Program-made: the position numbers and the translations under genes | Assembly (NCBI RefSeq): GCF_014695385.1 | Contig: NZ_JACJOD010000008.1 | Location: 1-64,000 of the forward strand | Length of the DNA stretch: 64,000 bases | DNA from: Trichocoleus sp. FACHB-46 | GTDB taxonomy: Bacteria; Cyanobacteriota; Cyanobacteriia; FACHB-46 | Reading direction: 5' to 3' | The notes under the pieces: model-generated | The model's input: the letters and a program-made list of their open reading frames with translations, nothing else | The model's database searches: none | Told to the model about the DNA's origin: nothing | Shown here: piece after piece, positions 44,578 through 53,772 of the stretch | Layout of the letters: the number at the start of each line of letters is the position of its first letter | Position numbering within the stretch: the stretch's first letter is position 1

Positions 44578-45312
44578 TTGTCTGTGTTCCAACGCCTAAA
44601 GCAGGACTTAAAAAATGATCTGATTGCGGGGCTGCTCGTTGTCATTCCCTTAGCCACGACCATCTGGTTGACGATTACTGTTGCTAATTGGGTGATTAAC
44701 TTTTTGACGCGCGTCCCGAAGCAACTCAACCCTTTTGACGGCTTTCACCCCATCCTAGTCAACTTCCTCAATTTTGCTGTGGGCCTAACGGTGCCATTGC
44801 TCTTGATTTTGGTAATTGGCTTAATGGCTCGAAATATCGCAGGACGGTGGCTGCTAGATTTTGGAGAGCGGTTGTTGCAGGCGATTCCGTTAGCGGGGGC
44901 AGTTTACAAAACGCTGAAGCAACTGCTAGAAACGTTGCTGAAAGATTCTAACAATCGCTTCCGTCGAGTCGTGTTGGTGGAGTATCCCCGTCGAGGAGTC
45001 TGGGCGATCGCCTTTGTCACCGGAGTGATCAGTGGCGACATTCAGGCGCACTTGCCTGGCTCGATGCTAGGGGTGTTTATTCCCACCACTCCCAATCCGA
45101 CGACGGGTTGGTATGCCGTAGTACCAGAAAACGAAGTAGTCAACCTGTCGATGTCGGTAGAAGATGCCTTTAAGGTGATTGTGTCGGGTGGCATTGTCAG
45201 TCCTACATCCCAAGCGACATTGGCCTTGAAACCCACCAGCGATCGCCAACTAGAAACGCCTCTGCCCGAACCCCAATGGCAAGCCTTAACGCTGCCGCTC
45301 GAAGAGGAGTGA
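44578..45312 (+). CDS. DUF502 membrane protein
   Basis: About 244 residues from the TTG at 44578, which has AAGGAG at ideal distance; a GTG at 44536 would add 14 residues. Two membrane spans near the N-terminus (L-I-A-G-L-L-V-V-I-P-L-A-T-T-I-W and L-N-F-A-V-G-L-T-V-P-L-L-L-I-L) are followed by P-L-A-G-A-V-Y-K-T-L-K-Q-L, V-L-V-E-Y-P-R-R-G-V-W-A-I-A-F-V-T-G and V-F-I-P-T-T-P-N-P-T-T-G, the DUF502 hallmarks. Function is unknown; plant homologues (LCV-like) are linked to membrane traffic. It is upstream of nusB, 60 bp apart. Confidence 0.87.
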   Translation: MSVFQRLKQDLKNDLIAGLLVVIPLATTIWLTITVANWVINFLTRVPKQLNPFDGFHPILVNFLNFAVGLTVPLLLILVIGLMARNIAGRWLLDFGERLLQAIPLAGAVYKTLKQLLETLLKDSNNRFRRVVLVEYPRRGVWAIAFVTGVISGDIQAHLPGSMLGVFIPTTPNPTTGWYAVVPENEVVNLSMSVEDAFKVIVSGGIVSPTSQATLALKPTSDRQLETPLPEPQWQALTLPLEEE

Positions 45313-45372
45313 AGCAAGCGTTAAAGCGCTAAGATAGTCAAGCTGCTTCTGAACCTGGACAATTAACTCTCC

Positions 45373-45996
45373 ATGCAAGCTCGCCGAATCGCTCGTGAAC
45401 TTTCCCTGCTCAGCATTAGCCAGTTGCCTGCTAACCAAAGCCGACTGGACGACCAGCAACTCCAAAACATCATGCTGGCCGCTGTTCGTACGCTAACTAC
45501 TGAAGTTCAGGAAACCCTAGAAACCGCAGCAGCAGAAGTGAAGCGGGGCAGCGATCGCTTGTTGAGTAGCGAAACGCGAGCGAGCGATGTCCAGAGTGCC
45601 AGAGCCATGGTCCAAGAAGCGCTGGATTTAGCTCAAACTGCAATTAATCGCGTCGGAATGGCAGTTGAGTTGCCAGAACTGATTCAGTTGACGAATCAGA
45701 AAGAAGTTCGAGCTTATGCTTTGCAAGTGATTAGCACTTTAAATGCCAATACGGCAGCAGTTGATGAATTGCTAACCCAGTCTTTAGTTGATTGGCAACT
45801 CAATCGCTTAGCTCGGATCGATCGCGATATTCTTCGCATCGCTGTCACAGAAATCATGTATTTGGGCGTGCCAGACAAAGTTGCGATTAACGAAGCTGTA
45901 GAATTAGCAAAACGCTACAGTGGGAGCGAAGGACACCGCTTTATCAATGGTGTGCTGCGGCGCGTGACAGAGCAAATCAAAACCAAATCTGTCTAA
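45373..45996 (+). CDS. nusB: Transcription antitermination factor NusB
   Basis: An RNA-binding helical protein that with NusE binds boxA in rRNA leaders and prevents premature termination. The 207 residues show [10 protein letters not shown] at the start and the conserved C-terminal half [36 protein letters not shown]. The N-terminal half is longer than in E. coli NusB (139 aa), as usual in cyanobacteria. It lies between DUF502 and ftsY. Confidence 0.94.
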   Translation: MQARRIARELSLLSISQLPANQSRLDDQQLQNIMLAAVRTLTTEVQETLETAAAEVKRGSDRLLSSETRASDVQSARAMVQEALDLAQTAINRVGMAVELPELIQLTNQKEVRAYALQVISTLNANTAAVDELLTQSLVDWQLNRLARIDRDILRIAVTEIMYLGVPDKVAINEAVELAKRYSGSEGHRFINGVLRRVTEQIKTKSV

Positions 45997-46154
45997 ACTC
46001 CAAAGCAAAAACTTGGTCAGATTGAGTTGCTGCGAACTCAACTGAGCGTTCAGATTAGTTTTAAGCACAAACATTTTTCTTTACAGTTAGATGTATTGAG
46101 TAGATCTATCGAGATCTCGATATTTCCTTAGGTAGCAGTTTTAGGTAAATTGCA

Positions 46155-47927
46155 ATGGTTTTCAATTGGTTCCGTCGGCAGTTTGACGATCGCTCGGAAA
46201 ATTCTCAGGTTGACCAGACAGAAACAATATCAGAGCCATCTGAAGCGGAGCAGTCTAAGCCAGAGCAAAGTGAGCCAGAAGCAGCCGCAACTGCCACCGA
46301 AGAAGTGGCGGAAGATTATCTAAACTGGGCCAAAGCAGCTTACCAAAATATTCAAAAGCGACAGCAGGTTGAGCCAGAAGCAGCACCCGAGGAACTCGCT
46401 ACCGAAGAACCAGCCACTGAGGAACCTGCGGCAGCTGAAGAACTTGTAGCAGAAGCACCCGAGGAACTCGCTACTGAAGAGCCTGTAGCTGAAGAGCCAA
46501 AGGTGCCAGAAGTCGCAGAGACCGTAGAGGAAGCCACTGCTGAAGATCCTATAGTTGAACCCGCGATCGCTCCAACTACTGCCGAAGTGACCGCCGAAGT
46601 CAGCGAATTTACACCAACTGAACAACCTGAAGCTCCTGAGGAAGCGATCGCGGAGCCAGCCGCAGCTCTGGCATCGGAAGAAGCAGAAGCCCCTGCGATC
46701 GCCCCAGAAACCATCCCTGTAGAACCTCTAGCAGTAGAAACATTAGAAGTAACTACAAAAGCATCAGAATCTACCGAAGCAGCACCGTTGCCCTTCTGGG
46801 CACAAGCGGAAGCAGATCGGCAAGCGAGATTGGAGCGTCTCAAAGCCACTGCCATCGAGGAATCCGAACCAGAAGTTGCTCACCCAACTGCCACGGTTCA
46901 AGAGGCACTGCCTGAAATTGCCTTTGACGAAGGATTCCTGTGGTCTGCTGAGGTGTTAGCTGCTCAAGGTCGTCGCCCAGACCAAATTTCGATTGAAGAA
47001 ATCACTTGGCTGAAGCGATTACGCCAAGGGCTAGACAAGACTCGCCGCAGCTTGGTCAACCAACTCAAGGCGATCGTCGGACAAGGGCCGCTTAACCAAG
47101 ACGCGGTCGAAGAAATTGAGGCGTTGCTACTGCAAGCCGATGTAGGCGTAGCAGCCACAGACCGCATTATTGACTCCCTCCAGAAGAAACTGCGGGAAGA
47201 GGCGTTACCTCCAGATCAGGCGATCGCTTACCTGAAGTCGATCCTCCGCGACATGCTGGATCGACCTTTGGGTCAGTCCTATAACCCTACCTTTGCACCC
47301 GAAAAAGATGCCTTAAACATTTGGTTAATTACAGGCGTGAATGGCGCTGGTAAAACGACCACCATTGGCAAGCTAGCCCACTTAGCTCAGAAGTCGGAGT
47401 ACAACTGCTTAATTGCCGCTGCCGACACTTTCCGGGCTGCCGCTGTCGAACAAGTCAAGGTCTGGGGACAGCGTAGCGGTGTCGAAGTCATTTCCAACCC
47501 TGGACAAAATACAGACCCAGCAGCGGTCGTTTTCGATGCCATCGGTTCGGCTCAATCTAGAGGGACCGAGCTGTTATTAGTGGATACGGCTGGACGCTTG
47601 CAAAACAAGAAAAACTTGATGGATGAATTGAGCAAGGTTCGGCGCATTATTGACAAGAAAGCAGGCGATGCCAAGATTGAATCCTTGTTGGTCTTGGATG
47701 CTACGTTGGGCCAAAATGGGCTACGCCAAGCCGAAGTATTTCTAGAAGCTGCACAACTGAGTGGGGTTGTTCTGACCAAGTTGGATGGCACCGCTAAAGG
47801 TGGAATCGCTCTGGCAGTGGTGCAGCAGTTAGGCTTACCCATTCGCTTTATTGGGGCTGGTGAGGGGATTGAAGATCTCAGACCGTTCTCTAGCTATGAG
47901 TTTGTGGAAGCGCTTCTAGCAGGTTGA
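46155..47927 (+). CDS. ftsY: Signal recognition particle receptor FtsY with long acidic N-domain
   Basis: The GTPase receptor that docks SRP-ribosome complexes at the membrane. The first 16 residues (V-F-N-W-F-R-R-Q-F) form an amphipathic membrane anchor. Residues about 20-270 are very Glu/Pro/Ala-rich and repetitive (E-E-P-A-T, E-E-L-A-T steps), comparable to the acidic A-domain but longer and more repetitive than usual. The NG domain (about 280-590) has G-V-N-G-A-G-K-T-T-T-I-G-K-L, D-T-F-R-A-A-A-V-E-Q, D-T-A-G-R-L-Q and T-K-L-D-G-T-A-K-G-G. Good match over full length. Confidence 0.96.
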   Translation: MVFNWFRRQFDDRSENSQVDQTETISEPSEAEQSKPEQSEPEAAATATEEVAEDYLNWAKAAYQNIQKRQQVEPEAAPEELATEEPATEEPAAAEELVAEAPEELATEEPVAEEPKVPEVAETVEEATAEDPIVEPAIAPTTAEVTAEVSEFTPTEQPEAPEEAIAEPAAALASEEAEAPAIAPETIPVEPLAVETLEVTTKASESTEAAPLPFWAQAEADRQARLERLKATAIEESEPEVAHPTATVQEALPEIAFDEGFLWSAEVLAAQGRRPDQISIEEITWLKRLRQGLDKTRRSLVNQLKAIVGQGPLNQDAVEEIEALLLQADVGVAATDRIIDSLQKKLREEALPPDQAIAYLKSILRDMLDRPLGQSYNPTFAPEKDALNIWLITGVNGAGKTTTIGKLAHLAQKSEYNCLIAAADTFRAAAVEQVKVWGQRSGVEVISNPGQNTDPAAVVFDAIGSAQSRGTELLLVDTAGRLQNKKNLMDELSKVRRIIDKKAGDAKIESLLVLDATLGQNGLRQAEVFLEAAQLSGVVLTKLDGTAKGGIALAVVQQLGLPIRFIGAGEGIEDLRPFSSYEFVEALLAG

Positions 47928-48316
47928 TTCACTCGCAAGTCACCTCAAAGAGATTGGCGCTGCTCAGGAACAATTCTGCTAGTATCAACAGATTCGTTAG
48001 AATTTATGCCAACTCTGCGCCAACTTTAATCCTGTTGGCGGAACTTACTGGTATTGAGTTGATTCTTGTACCAAGCCCTTAACCTTGGTTAAACATCACA
48101 CTATTTTGTAGCGAACCAGATTTGGAGTGAACTAGATGCTTTACAAATTCTCATCAGTTTGCTGACTTTAAACCAGTAAAACTAGAGCGCAAATTCTGTA
48201 AATAGTGATAAGCTGTCTCTCCAGTAATTTGTTCAAATTGCAGGTAGAGAATTTATCTTCTTTCACCTGTTGACGTTCAACTTTTCGGTTCTCAATGACA
48301 ACTTAACATTGCGCTA
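47928..48316. other. Gene-free region before the PP2C gene
   Basis: About 390 bp, AT-rich, with no coding frame or strong hairpin. It presumably carries the promoter of the phosphatase gene. Confidence 0.45.
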
Positions 48317-49741
48317 ATGACTGCTGTGCCTGTTCCTCGACAGCCCTCCCAACCCTCTGACCGCACCAGTGGCGGCACCTCCCCCGATATGACGCCAGTT
48401 TTCGCTCTGAAGGAACTGGTGGCGCGGTTGCATCGGGAACAGCACAAAATTCAGGACTTGTTAAGCTCGCTCAGCTTTGCCCTGCGGAGCTTCAATAACT
48501 TAAACCAGTTTCTAGAGCTGATTCCGCTGATGGCGAGTCGGGTGACCGATGCGGATGGTGGAGCTTTAGTACTGTTCAAACCCAATGGACAGATGCGGCT
48601 AGAGCGGCTGCATTGTCAGGACAGCCGCCAGTGCCACGATATTCGTAAAGCACTAGAAACCGCGACCCGTCAGTTAGCCGCTGCCGCTGCCACCCCTGGA
48701 GGCGCGATCGCCCCTGCTAAAATGACTGCCGCTCTCGATCATCAGGTCAGTCATTACTTAGGGCCAGATGTGCATTTGTTTGGCACCGCGATTCTGGTCA
48801 AAAATGCTGAGCGGGGTAGACTTTACGTGTTTAGCCGAGCTGTGGATTATGCCTGGACAGAAACGCGGCAAAAATTGGTACGCTTGGTGGCTGACCAAAC
48901 CGCTGTGGCGATCGAAAATGACGAACTCACGGTAGAGCTACGCAAAAAAGAAAGGCTCGATCGCGAACTAGAAATTGGGGCAGAAATTCAATTACAGCTC
49001 TTGCCGCGCCAGTGTCCCAAAATTCGAGGCGCAGAACTGGCCGCTCGTTGTCAAACGGCGAATCGAGTTGGGGGTGATTATTACGATTTCATTCCCATTC
49101 CTCATGCTCGTTTGCGCTCGTCCAAAACAAGCAGCAATGAAGCGGGGCGTTGGAGCGTCTCCATCGGCGATGTCATGGGGAAGGGTGTGCCCGCTGGTCT
49201 GATCATGACCATGTTACGGGGCATGCTGCGGGCCGAAGTATTGAACAGGCACTCCCCCGCTCGGATTCTGCAACACCTGAACCAGGTGATGTATGCAGAT
49301 TTGGAAAATTCCAATCGGTTTGTAACTCTGTTTTACTCGGAGTACGATCCGCAGACGCAGATGCTGTCCTACAGTAATGCCGCGCACAACCCACCGTTGC
49401 TTTGGCAAGCTTCAACGGACTCGATTAAACGTTTAGACACTCTGGGCATGCTGATCGGCTTAGATGCGGATACCCATTATCAAGATGGTCAAATCCAGCT
49501 ACAGCCGGGGGATACGCTGATTTACTACACAGATGGTTTTACCGACGCAGCTAACCGTAGTGGCGATCGCTTCGAGGAAGACAATCTAACTCGCGCCTTC
49601 CACTGGGCTTGTCGTCATTGCGAAAGCCCCCAAGAGATTCTGGAGCATTTGTTTGCCCAAGTGCAGCAGTTTATTGGAGCAGGCAATCGCAACGGTGATG
49701 ACATGACTTTGATTGTCATGCAAATCAACTCGCCAGATTAA
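48317..49741 (+). CDS. GAF-PP2C (RsbU/SpoIIE-type) serine/threonine phosphatase
   Basis: A 474-residue signalling phosphatase. A GAF-type sensor domain occupies about 50-200. A short helical linker (R-K-K-E-R-L-D-R-E-L-E-I-G-A-E-I-Q-L-Q-L-L-P as in RsbU-type coiled coils) precedes the PP2C domain (about 235-474). Metal-site motifs there are G-G-D-Y-Y-D-F, I-G-D-V-M-G-K-G-V-P-A-G-L, Y-T-D-G-F-T-D-A and N-G-D-D-M-T-L. It likely dephosphorylates an anti-sigma-factor antagonist-like protein; no partner gene is adjacent. The signal sensed by the GAF domain is unknown. Confidence 0.9.
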   Translation: MTAVPVPRQPSQPSDRTSGGTSPDMTPVFALKELVARLHREQHKIQDLLSSLSFALRSFNNLNQFLELIPLMASRVTDADGGALVLFKPNGQMRLERLHCQDSRQCHDIRKALETATRQLAAAAATPGGAIAPAKMTAALDHQVSHYLGPDVHLFGTAILVKNAERGRLYVFSRAVDYAWTETRQKLVRLVADQTAVAIENDELTVELRKKERLDRELEIGAEIQLQLLPRQCPKIRGAELAARCQTANRVGGDYYDFIPIPHARLRSSKTSSNEAGRWSVSIGDVMGKGVPAGLIMTMLRGMLRAEVLNRHSPARILQHLNQVMYADLENSNRFVTLFYSEYDPQTQMLSYSNAAHNPPLLWQASTDSIKRLDTLGMLIGLDADTHYQDGQIQLQPGDTLIYYTDGFTDAANRSGDRFEEDNLTRAFHWACRHCESPQEILEHLFAQVQQFIGAGNRNGDDMTLIVMQINSPD

Positions 49742-49911
49742 TCTCGATTTTTACTTTACAAGTGCCAAAAATCTGCGACTCTATTGTTACGTGCTAATTG
49801 CAGTAGTAAAGCTGCTGGGATGCACCAAAAGACTGCGATCGCTTGCTACGAATTAGCCTTTTAGTCTTAAACCTTTTAGTAGTCCCAACATTTGATGAGG
49901 AGATGGTAGCA

Positions 49912-50160
49912 ATGGTCATCCACGTAATGCAGGACATGACAACTTGGTTGAATCACGCCACACATTGGGGCGACTGGCTCCAGCAAGGCTTAGCTTGGCA
50001 TGTCCCTCATGACTGGACAATATTGGCCAAGCAATATAACCAAGACATTTTGGCAGACATCCAGAAAGGATTTAACAACTTTGTAAAAACAGGCCAAGTG
50101 TGGGCCTTATTAATCGGAGTCATTTTGGGCTACATGATTCGCAGTATGACTTCCTATTAA
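49912..50160 (+). CDS. Small single-span membrane protein of unknown function
   Basis: From the ATG at 49912 (GAGGAG nine bases upstream) 82 residues follow; the frame is open to 49843. Residues 1-58 are amphipathic and rich in Trp and His (W-L-N-H-A-T-H-W-G-D-W-L). A C-terminal membrane span (W-A-L-L-I-G-V-I-L-G-Y-M-I) ends in R-S-M-T-S-Y. It is a tail-anchored type protein. I do not recognise a family. It sits in the gap between the phosphatase and argH. Confidence 0.65.
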   Translation: MVIHVMQDMTTWLNHATHWGDWLQQGLAWHVPHDWTILAKQYNQDILADIQKGFNNFVKTGQVWALLIGVILGYMIRSMTSY

Positions 50161-50302
50161 ACTCACCTCTAAGTCGTGATTTAGGTAAATTTTCGCCTCC
50201 TAGATTGGCCTTCGATGCTGGTAGCTCGGACTGCATTTTAGGAGGCATCGCTCATGTCAAGATGAGTTTTCGACGCTGTTGATTGAATTCAGGAAAACAA
50301 CC

Positions 50303-51718
50303 TTGGATACGGAACTGCCGCCCCAACCTGCTGCTAGCTCCCAAACTTGGAGTCAGCGATTTGAAACTGCGCTACACCCAGCGATCGCTCAATTCAATGC
50401 CAGCATTGGCTTTGATATCGAGTTAGTGGAGTATGACCTAACTGGGTCGCAGGCTCACGCTCAAATGCTGGCTCACACAGGCATAATTACCCCAGATGAA
50501 GGGGATCAACTTGTAAAAGGGCTGGATCAAATTCGGCAAGAGTATCGCCAAGGTTTCTTTAGCCCCGGTGTTGATGCCGAAGATGTACATTTTGCAGTTG
50601 AACGTCGCCTGACGCAAATTTTGGGGGATTTGGGCAAGAAGCTACACACCGCGCGATCGCGAAACGACCAGGTTGGCACTGATACTCGGCTTTACTTGCG
50701 GGACCAAATGCAGGAGATTCGCGCTCAAGTGCGGGAGTTCCAGACGGCTTTGTTTCACCTAGCCGAGCAGCATGTAGAAACTTTGATTCCTGGTTACACC
50801 CATTTGCAGCGGGCTCAACCGATTAGTTTGGCGCATCACCTGATGGCGTACTTCGAAATGGCGCAGCGCGATTGGGAGCGGCTCGGAGAAGTATATCGCC
50901 GGGTGAATGTGTCGCCTTTGGGGTGTGGGGCATTAGCAGGAACCACCTTCCCGATCGATCGCCACTACACCGCTGAACTACTCAACTTCGATGGCGTTTA
51001 TGCGAATAGTTTGGATGGCGTCAGCGATCGCGACTTTGCAATCGAATTTCTCTCGACTGCCAGCTTGATCATGATGCACCTCAGCCGCTTGTCGGAAGAA
51101 GTGATTCTTTGGGCTTCGCAAGAGTTTAGCTTCGTCACCCTCAAAGATAGCTGTGCTACAGGCTCCAGCATTATGCCCCAGAAAAAGAACCCCGACGTAC
51201 CAGAACTAGTGCGGGGCAAAACGGGGCGAGTATTTGGACATTTACAAGCCATGCTAGTACTGATGAAAGGCTTACCTTTGGCCTACAACAAAGACTTGCA
51301 AGAAGATAAAGAAGCTTTGTTTGATGCGGTCAAGACTGTCCGAGGCTGTCTAGAAGCCATGACCATTTTGCTGCAAGAAGGGATAGAATTCCGCACTTCT
51401 CGCTTAGCCGAAGCAGTGGCAGAAGATTTCTCTAATGCCACGGATGTCGCTGATTATCTGGCGACCAAAGGCGTGCCTTTCCGAGAAGCTTACAACTTAG
51501 TCGGCAAAGTGGTACGGACTTGCTTAGCCGCCAACAAGCTGCTCAAGGACTTGAGTTTGGACGAGTGGCAAACTCTGCATCCTGCCTTTGAAGCAGACAT
51601 TTATCAGGCGATCGCACCTCGTCAAGTCGTCGCAGCCCGTAACAGCTACGGCGGCACTGGGTTTGAACAAGTGAGGCAAGCGATCGAAAATGCCCGACAA
51701 CGGCTGCGTCAAGATTAA
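50303..51718 (+). CDS. argH: Argininosuccinate lyase
   Basis: Cleaves argininosuccinate to arginine and fumarate, the last step of arginine synthesis. The TTG at 50303 has AGGAAA at ribosome-site distance; the frame also opens at TTG 50279. Fumarase/aspartase-superfamily motifs are [25 protein letters not shown], and the signature [12 protein letters not shown]. Length and motifs are normal. No other arginine gene is in the window. Confidence 0.95.
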   Translation: MDTELPPQPAASSQTWSQRFETALHPAIAQFNASIGFDIELVEYDLTGSQAHAQMLAHTGIITPDEGDQLVKGLDQIRQEYRQGFFSPGVDAEDVHFAVERRLTQILGDLGKKLHTARSRNDQVGTDTRLYLRDQMQEIRAQVREFQTALFHLAEQHVETLIPGYTHLQRAQPISLAHHLMAYFEMAQRDWERLGEVYRRVNVSPLGCGALAGTTFPIDRHYTAELLNFDGVYANSLDGVSDRDFAIEFLSTASLIMMHLSRLSEEVILWASQEFSFVTLKDSCATGSSIMPQKKNPDVPELVRGKTGRVFGHLQAMLVLMKGLPLAYNKDLQEDKEALFDAVKTVRGCLEAMTILLQEGIEFRTSRLAEAVAEDFSNATDVADYLATKGVPFREAYNLVGKVVRTCLAANKLLKDLSLDEWQTLHPAFEADIYQAIAPRQVVAARNSYGGTGFEQVRQAIENARQRLRQD

Positions 51719-51758
51719 TGCCCTCCCCTCATCCAGTTTCACCTCGTAAATAGTGTCT

Positions 51759-52220
51759 ATGTCTCTCCAGGTTGGTGATCTTGCACCAGACTTCAGTTTG
51801 CTGGATACGCACGGCAATTTAGTCCGCTTGTCAGACTTGAGAGGCCAGCGAGTTGTGTTGTACTTTTACCCGCGAGACAACACGCCTGGCTGCACCAAGG
51901 AAGCTTGCGGCTTTCGGGATGCCTACTTGGATTACGAGTCTCAAGGCGTAGTGATTTTGGGCATTAGTACCGATCATGCTAAGGCCCACGCCAAATTTAC
52001 GACGAAATATCAGTTGCCCTTTCCTTTACTGTGCGATGAAGATGCCACAGTAGCCCAAGCGTACGGCAGCTATGGGTTGAAAAAGTTTATGGGCAAGGAA
52101 TTTATGGGCGTACATCGTCACACGTTTGTGATCGGCTCAGATGGTACGATTGAGAAAATTTACCGCAAGGTGAAACCAGAATCTCATGCCACAGAAATTC
52201 TGGCTCACTTGCTTGGGTGA
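51759..52220 (+). CDS. bcp: Thioredoxin-dependent peroxiredoxin (Bcp/PrxQ type)
   Basis: Reduces hydroperoxides using thioredoxin. From the ATG at 51759 (a GTG two codons earlier is also open) 153 residues match the AhpC/TSA-like Bcp group: D-L-A-P-D-F-S-L, V-L-Y-F-Y-P-R-D-N-T-P-G-C-T-K-E-A-C-G-F-R-D with the peroxidatic Cys and, five residues on, the resolving Cys typical of PrxQ, then V-I-L-G-I-S-T-D. R-H-T-F-V-I and the G-S-Y-G-L-K-K segment complete the fold. Confidence 0.95.
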   Translation: MSLQVGDLAPDFSLLDTHGNLVRLSDLRGQRVVLYFYPRDNTPGCTKEACGFRDAYLDYESQGVVILGISTDHAKAHAKFTTKYQLPFPLLCDEDATVAQAYGSYGLKKFMGKEFMGVHRHTFVIGSDGTIEKIYRKVKPESHATEILAHLLG

Positions 52221-52299
52221 AGACTGCAAGAATGGGTGCGTGGTTTAATTGCATCGGCTTTCGGCTTCCATTGTTCTGCTCGTATGACAGCCCTGCTTT

Positions 52300-52755
52300 A
52301 TGCGTCGGTTCTGGCATCTGATTCAAACCGTACTGGGATTGATCTTCCGACACCCCATTATTGGTACGAGTATCATTCCGCTCCTGCCTGACGGTCGAAT
52401 TGTCCTGATTCGACGGCAGGACAATGGGAAATGGGGATTACCTGGTGGCATGGTGGACTGGGGAGAAGATATCCCTACTACAGTTGGGCGGGAGTTGGTG
52501 GAAGAAACAGGTCTGGAACTAGTCAAAATTCGACGGTTAGTGGGAGTTTATTCTGCACCCGATCGCGATCCCAGAATCCACTCAGTCTGCGTAGTTGTGG
52601 AAGCTGAAGTGCAAGGAACAATGCAGGCACAAGACACTCTAGAAGTGATGGAAGTACAGGCTTTTGCCACCGACGCTCTGCCCTTGGGTAACCTATCCCA
52701 CGATCACGATCGCCAACTTCAAGATTATTTGAATGGGTTAACAACACTGGCCTAA
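52300..52755 (+). CDS. NUDIX hydrolase
   Basis: A 151-residue protein with a full NUDIX box: G-G-M-V-D-W-G-E-D-I-P, R-E-L-V-E-E-T-G-L-E-L. Other core segments are I-I-P-L-L-P-D-G-R-I-V-L-I-R-R and W-G-L-P-G-G. It hydrolyses a nucleoside-diphosphate-linked compound, such as ADP-ribose or a damaged nucleotide; the specific substrate cannot be told. It is followed by the inverted purine/pyrimidine repeat before the hydrolase gene. Confidence 0.9.
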   Translation: MRRFWHLIQTVLGLIFRHPIIGTSIIPLLPDGRIVLIRRQDNGKWGLPGGMVDWGEDIPTTVGRELVEETGLELVKIRRLVGVYSAPDRDPRIHSVCVVVEAEVQGTMQAQDTLEVMEVQAFATDALPLGNLSHDHDRQLQDYLNGLTTLA

Positions 52756-52758
52756 TGC

Positions 52759-52795
52759 AAGGATGAGGGATGAGGGAGGAAGGAGGAAGGATGAA
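52759..52795. repeat. Purine-rich repeat (left arm)
   Basis: A run of AAGGATGAGGGATGAGGG followed by AGGAAGGAGGAAGGATGAA, made of short AGGATGA-type units. It is complementary to the pyrimidine-rich tract at 52896-52947, so the two could pair as the arms of a long hairpin with a loop of about 100 nt. Confidence 0.85.
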
Positions 52796-52895
52796 ATTGT
52801 TTGCAACGCCTTTGTTATTCCTCTCAATTGCCATGAAGAATGAAATTGAATTGACTTACGACACTGCCGTAATCTAAGGATGAACGTTAGGCCCA

Positions 52896-52947
52896 TTCAT
52901 CCCTCATCCTTCCTGTTTCATCCTTCTTCCCTCATCCTTCCTCCTTG
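52896..52947. repeat. Pyrimidine-rich repeat (right arm)
   Basis: The reverse-complement version of the purine-rich tract, with units of TCATCCTTC/CCTCATCCTTCC. It lies directly in front of the hydrolase ATG at 52954, so it sits in that gene's leader. Confidence 0.85.
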
Positions 52948-52953
52948 ATTAAG

Positions 52954-53772
52954 ATGTCTCTACCGCTGCGTAATTCTCGATTGAAGCTGTCTCAAGGGCA
53001 AATTTTCTGGCGTGAAATTGGTCAGGGAGCAGCGCTGGTATTTCTGCATGGCTCTTGGAGTGATAGCAGTCAATGGGTGCCAGTAATTGAGCAGTTGGGA
53101 AGGGAGTACCACTGTTTTGTGCCTGACTTATTGGGATTTGGTGATTCGGAGCGACCAAAAGTCCATTATTCGATTGAATTGCAAGTAGAGATGCTGGCAG
53201 AGTATCTAGAAAGTTTGCGCTTGCGGCAAGTGTATCTAGTCGGCCATTCTCTAGGTGCGTGGGTGGCGGCGAGTTATGCCCTGAAGTATCTAGAGCAGGT
53301 ACGTGGCTTGGTGCTGTTGGCTCCGGAAGGGATTCAGGTGCAAAAGCTGGGGCGGCGTTGGTGGTGGGCTAGGTGGTTAATCTCTCAACCCCCCCTGCCG
53401 TTTTGGTTGCTGCGATCGCTGCATCCCATTGCGCCTCTATTAGGTCTGCAAAAACGGGTTGAACGTGCTCTCGAATGGCGAAAACAACTGCTGCAATCTC
53501 CTGTTGCCTGTCGCTTGCTATTTCAGCGCCGACGAGGTGAGCTCCAAGCAGAGCAGTTACAGGGGAGACTTGATTGGCTCAAGGTTCCGGTCATAGTATT
53601 GCAAAGTGAACAAGATACGTTTGCAGCCAAACTACTCAGCCAAACTTATACGGAGCTAACACCTACTGCGAACTGGCGAATTGTGCCGCAAGGTGGTGCA
53701 GAACTACCACTCACAGCCTCAGCAGCCGTCGCTCAGGAAATCCGAGATTTCATCTCATCTTCTTCAAGCTGA
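52954..53772 (+). CDS. Alpha/beta hydrolase-fold protein lacking the usual catalytic His
   Basis: From the ATG at 52954, 272 residues. The alpha/beta hydrolase signature is clear: L-V-F-L-H-G-S-W-S-D-S, D-L-L-G-F-G-D-S, nucleophile elbow G-H-S-L-G (Ser99) and an acidic residue in S-E-Q-D near 211. At the place of the catalytic His the sequence is P-Q-G-G-A-E-L-P-L instead of the expected G-x-H-x-L-P, so Ala replaces His. No good ribosome site is visible; the preceding leader is CCTCCTT-rich. It is convergent with coaX, overlapping by 9 bp. Confidence 0.83.
   Translation: MSLPLRNSRLKLSQGQIFWREIGQGAALVFLHGSWSDSSQWVPVIEQLGREYHCFVPDLLGFGDSERPKVHYSIELQVEMLAEYLESLRLRQVYLVGHSLGAWVAASYALKYLEQVRGLVLLAPEGIQVQKLGRRWWWARWLISQPPLPFWLLRSLHPIAPLLGLQKRVERALEWRKQLLQSPVACRLLFQRRRGELQAEQLQGRLDWLKVPVIVLQSEQDTFAAKLLSQTYTELTPTANWRIVPQGGAELPLTASAAVAQEIRDFISSSSS

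Noticed and set aside
46352-46855. 167-codon minus-strand frame opposite ftsY, Ser/Ala-rich
   Set aside because: Antisense to the repetitive acidic domain, with low-complexity sequence produced by the GAA/GCA/CCA repeats.
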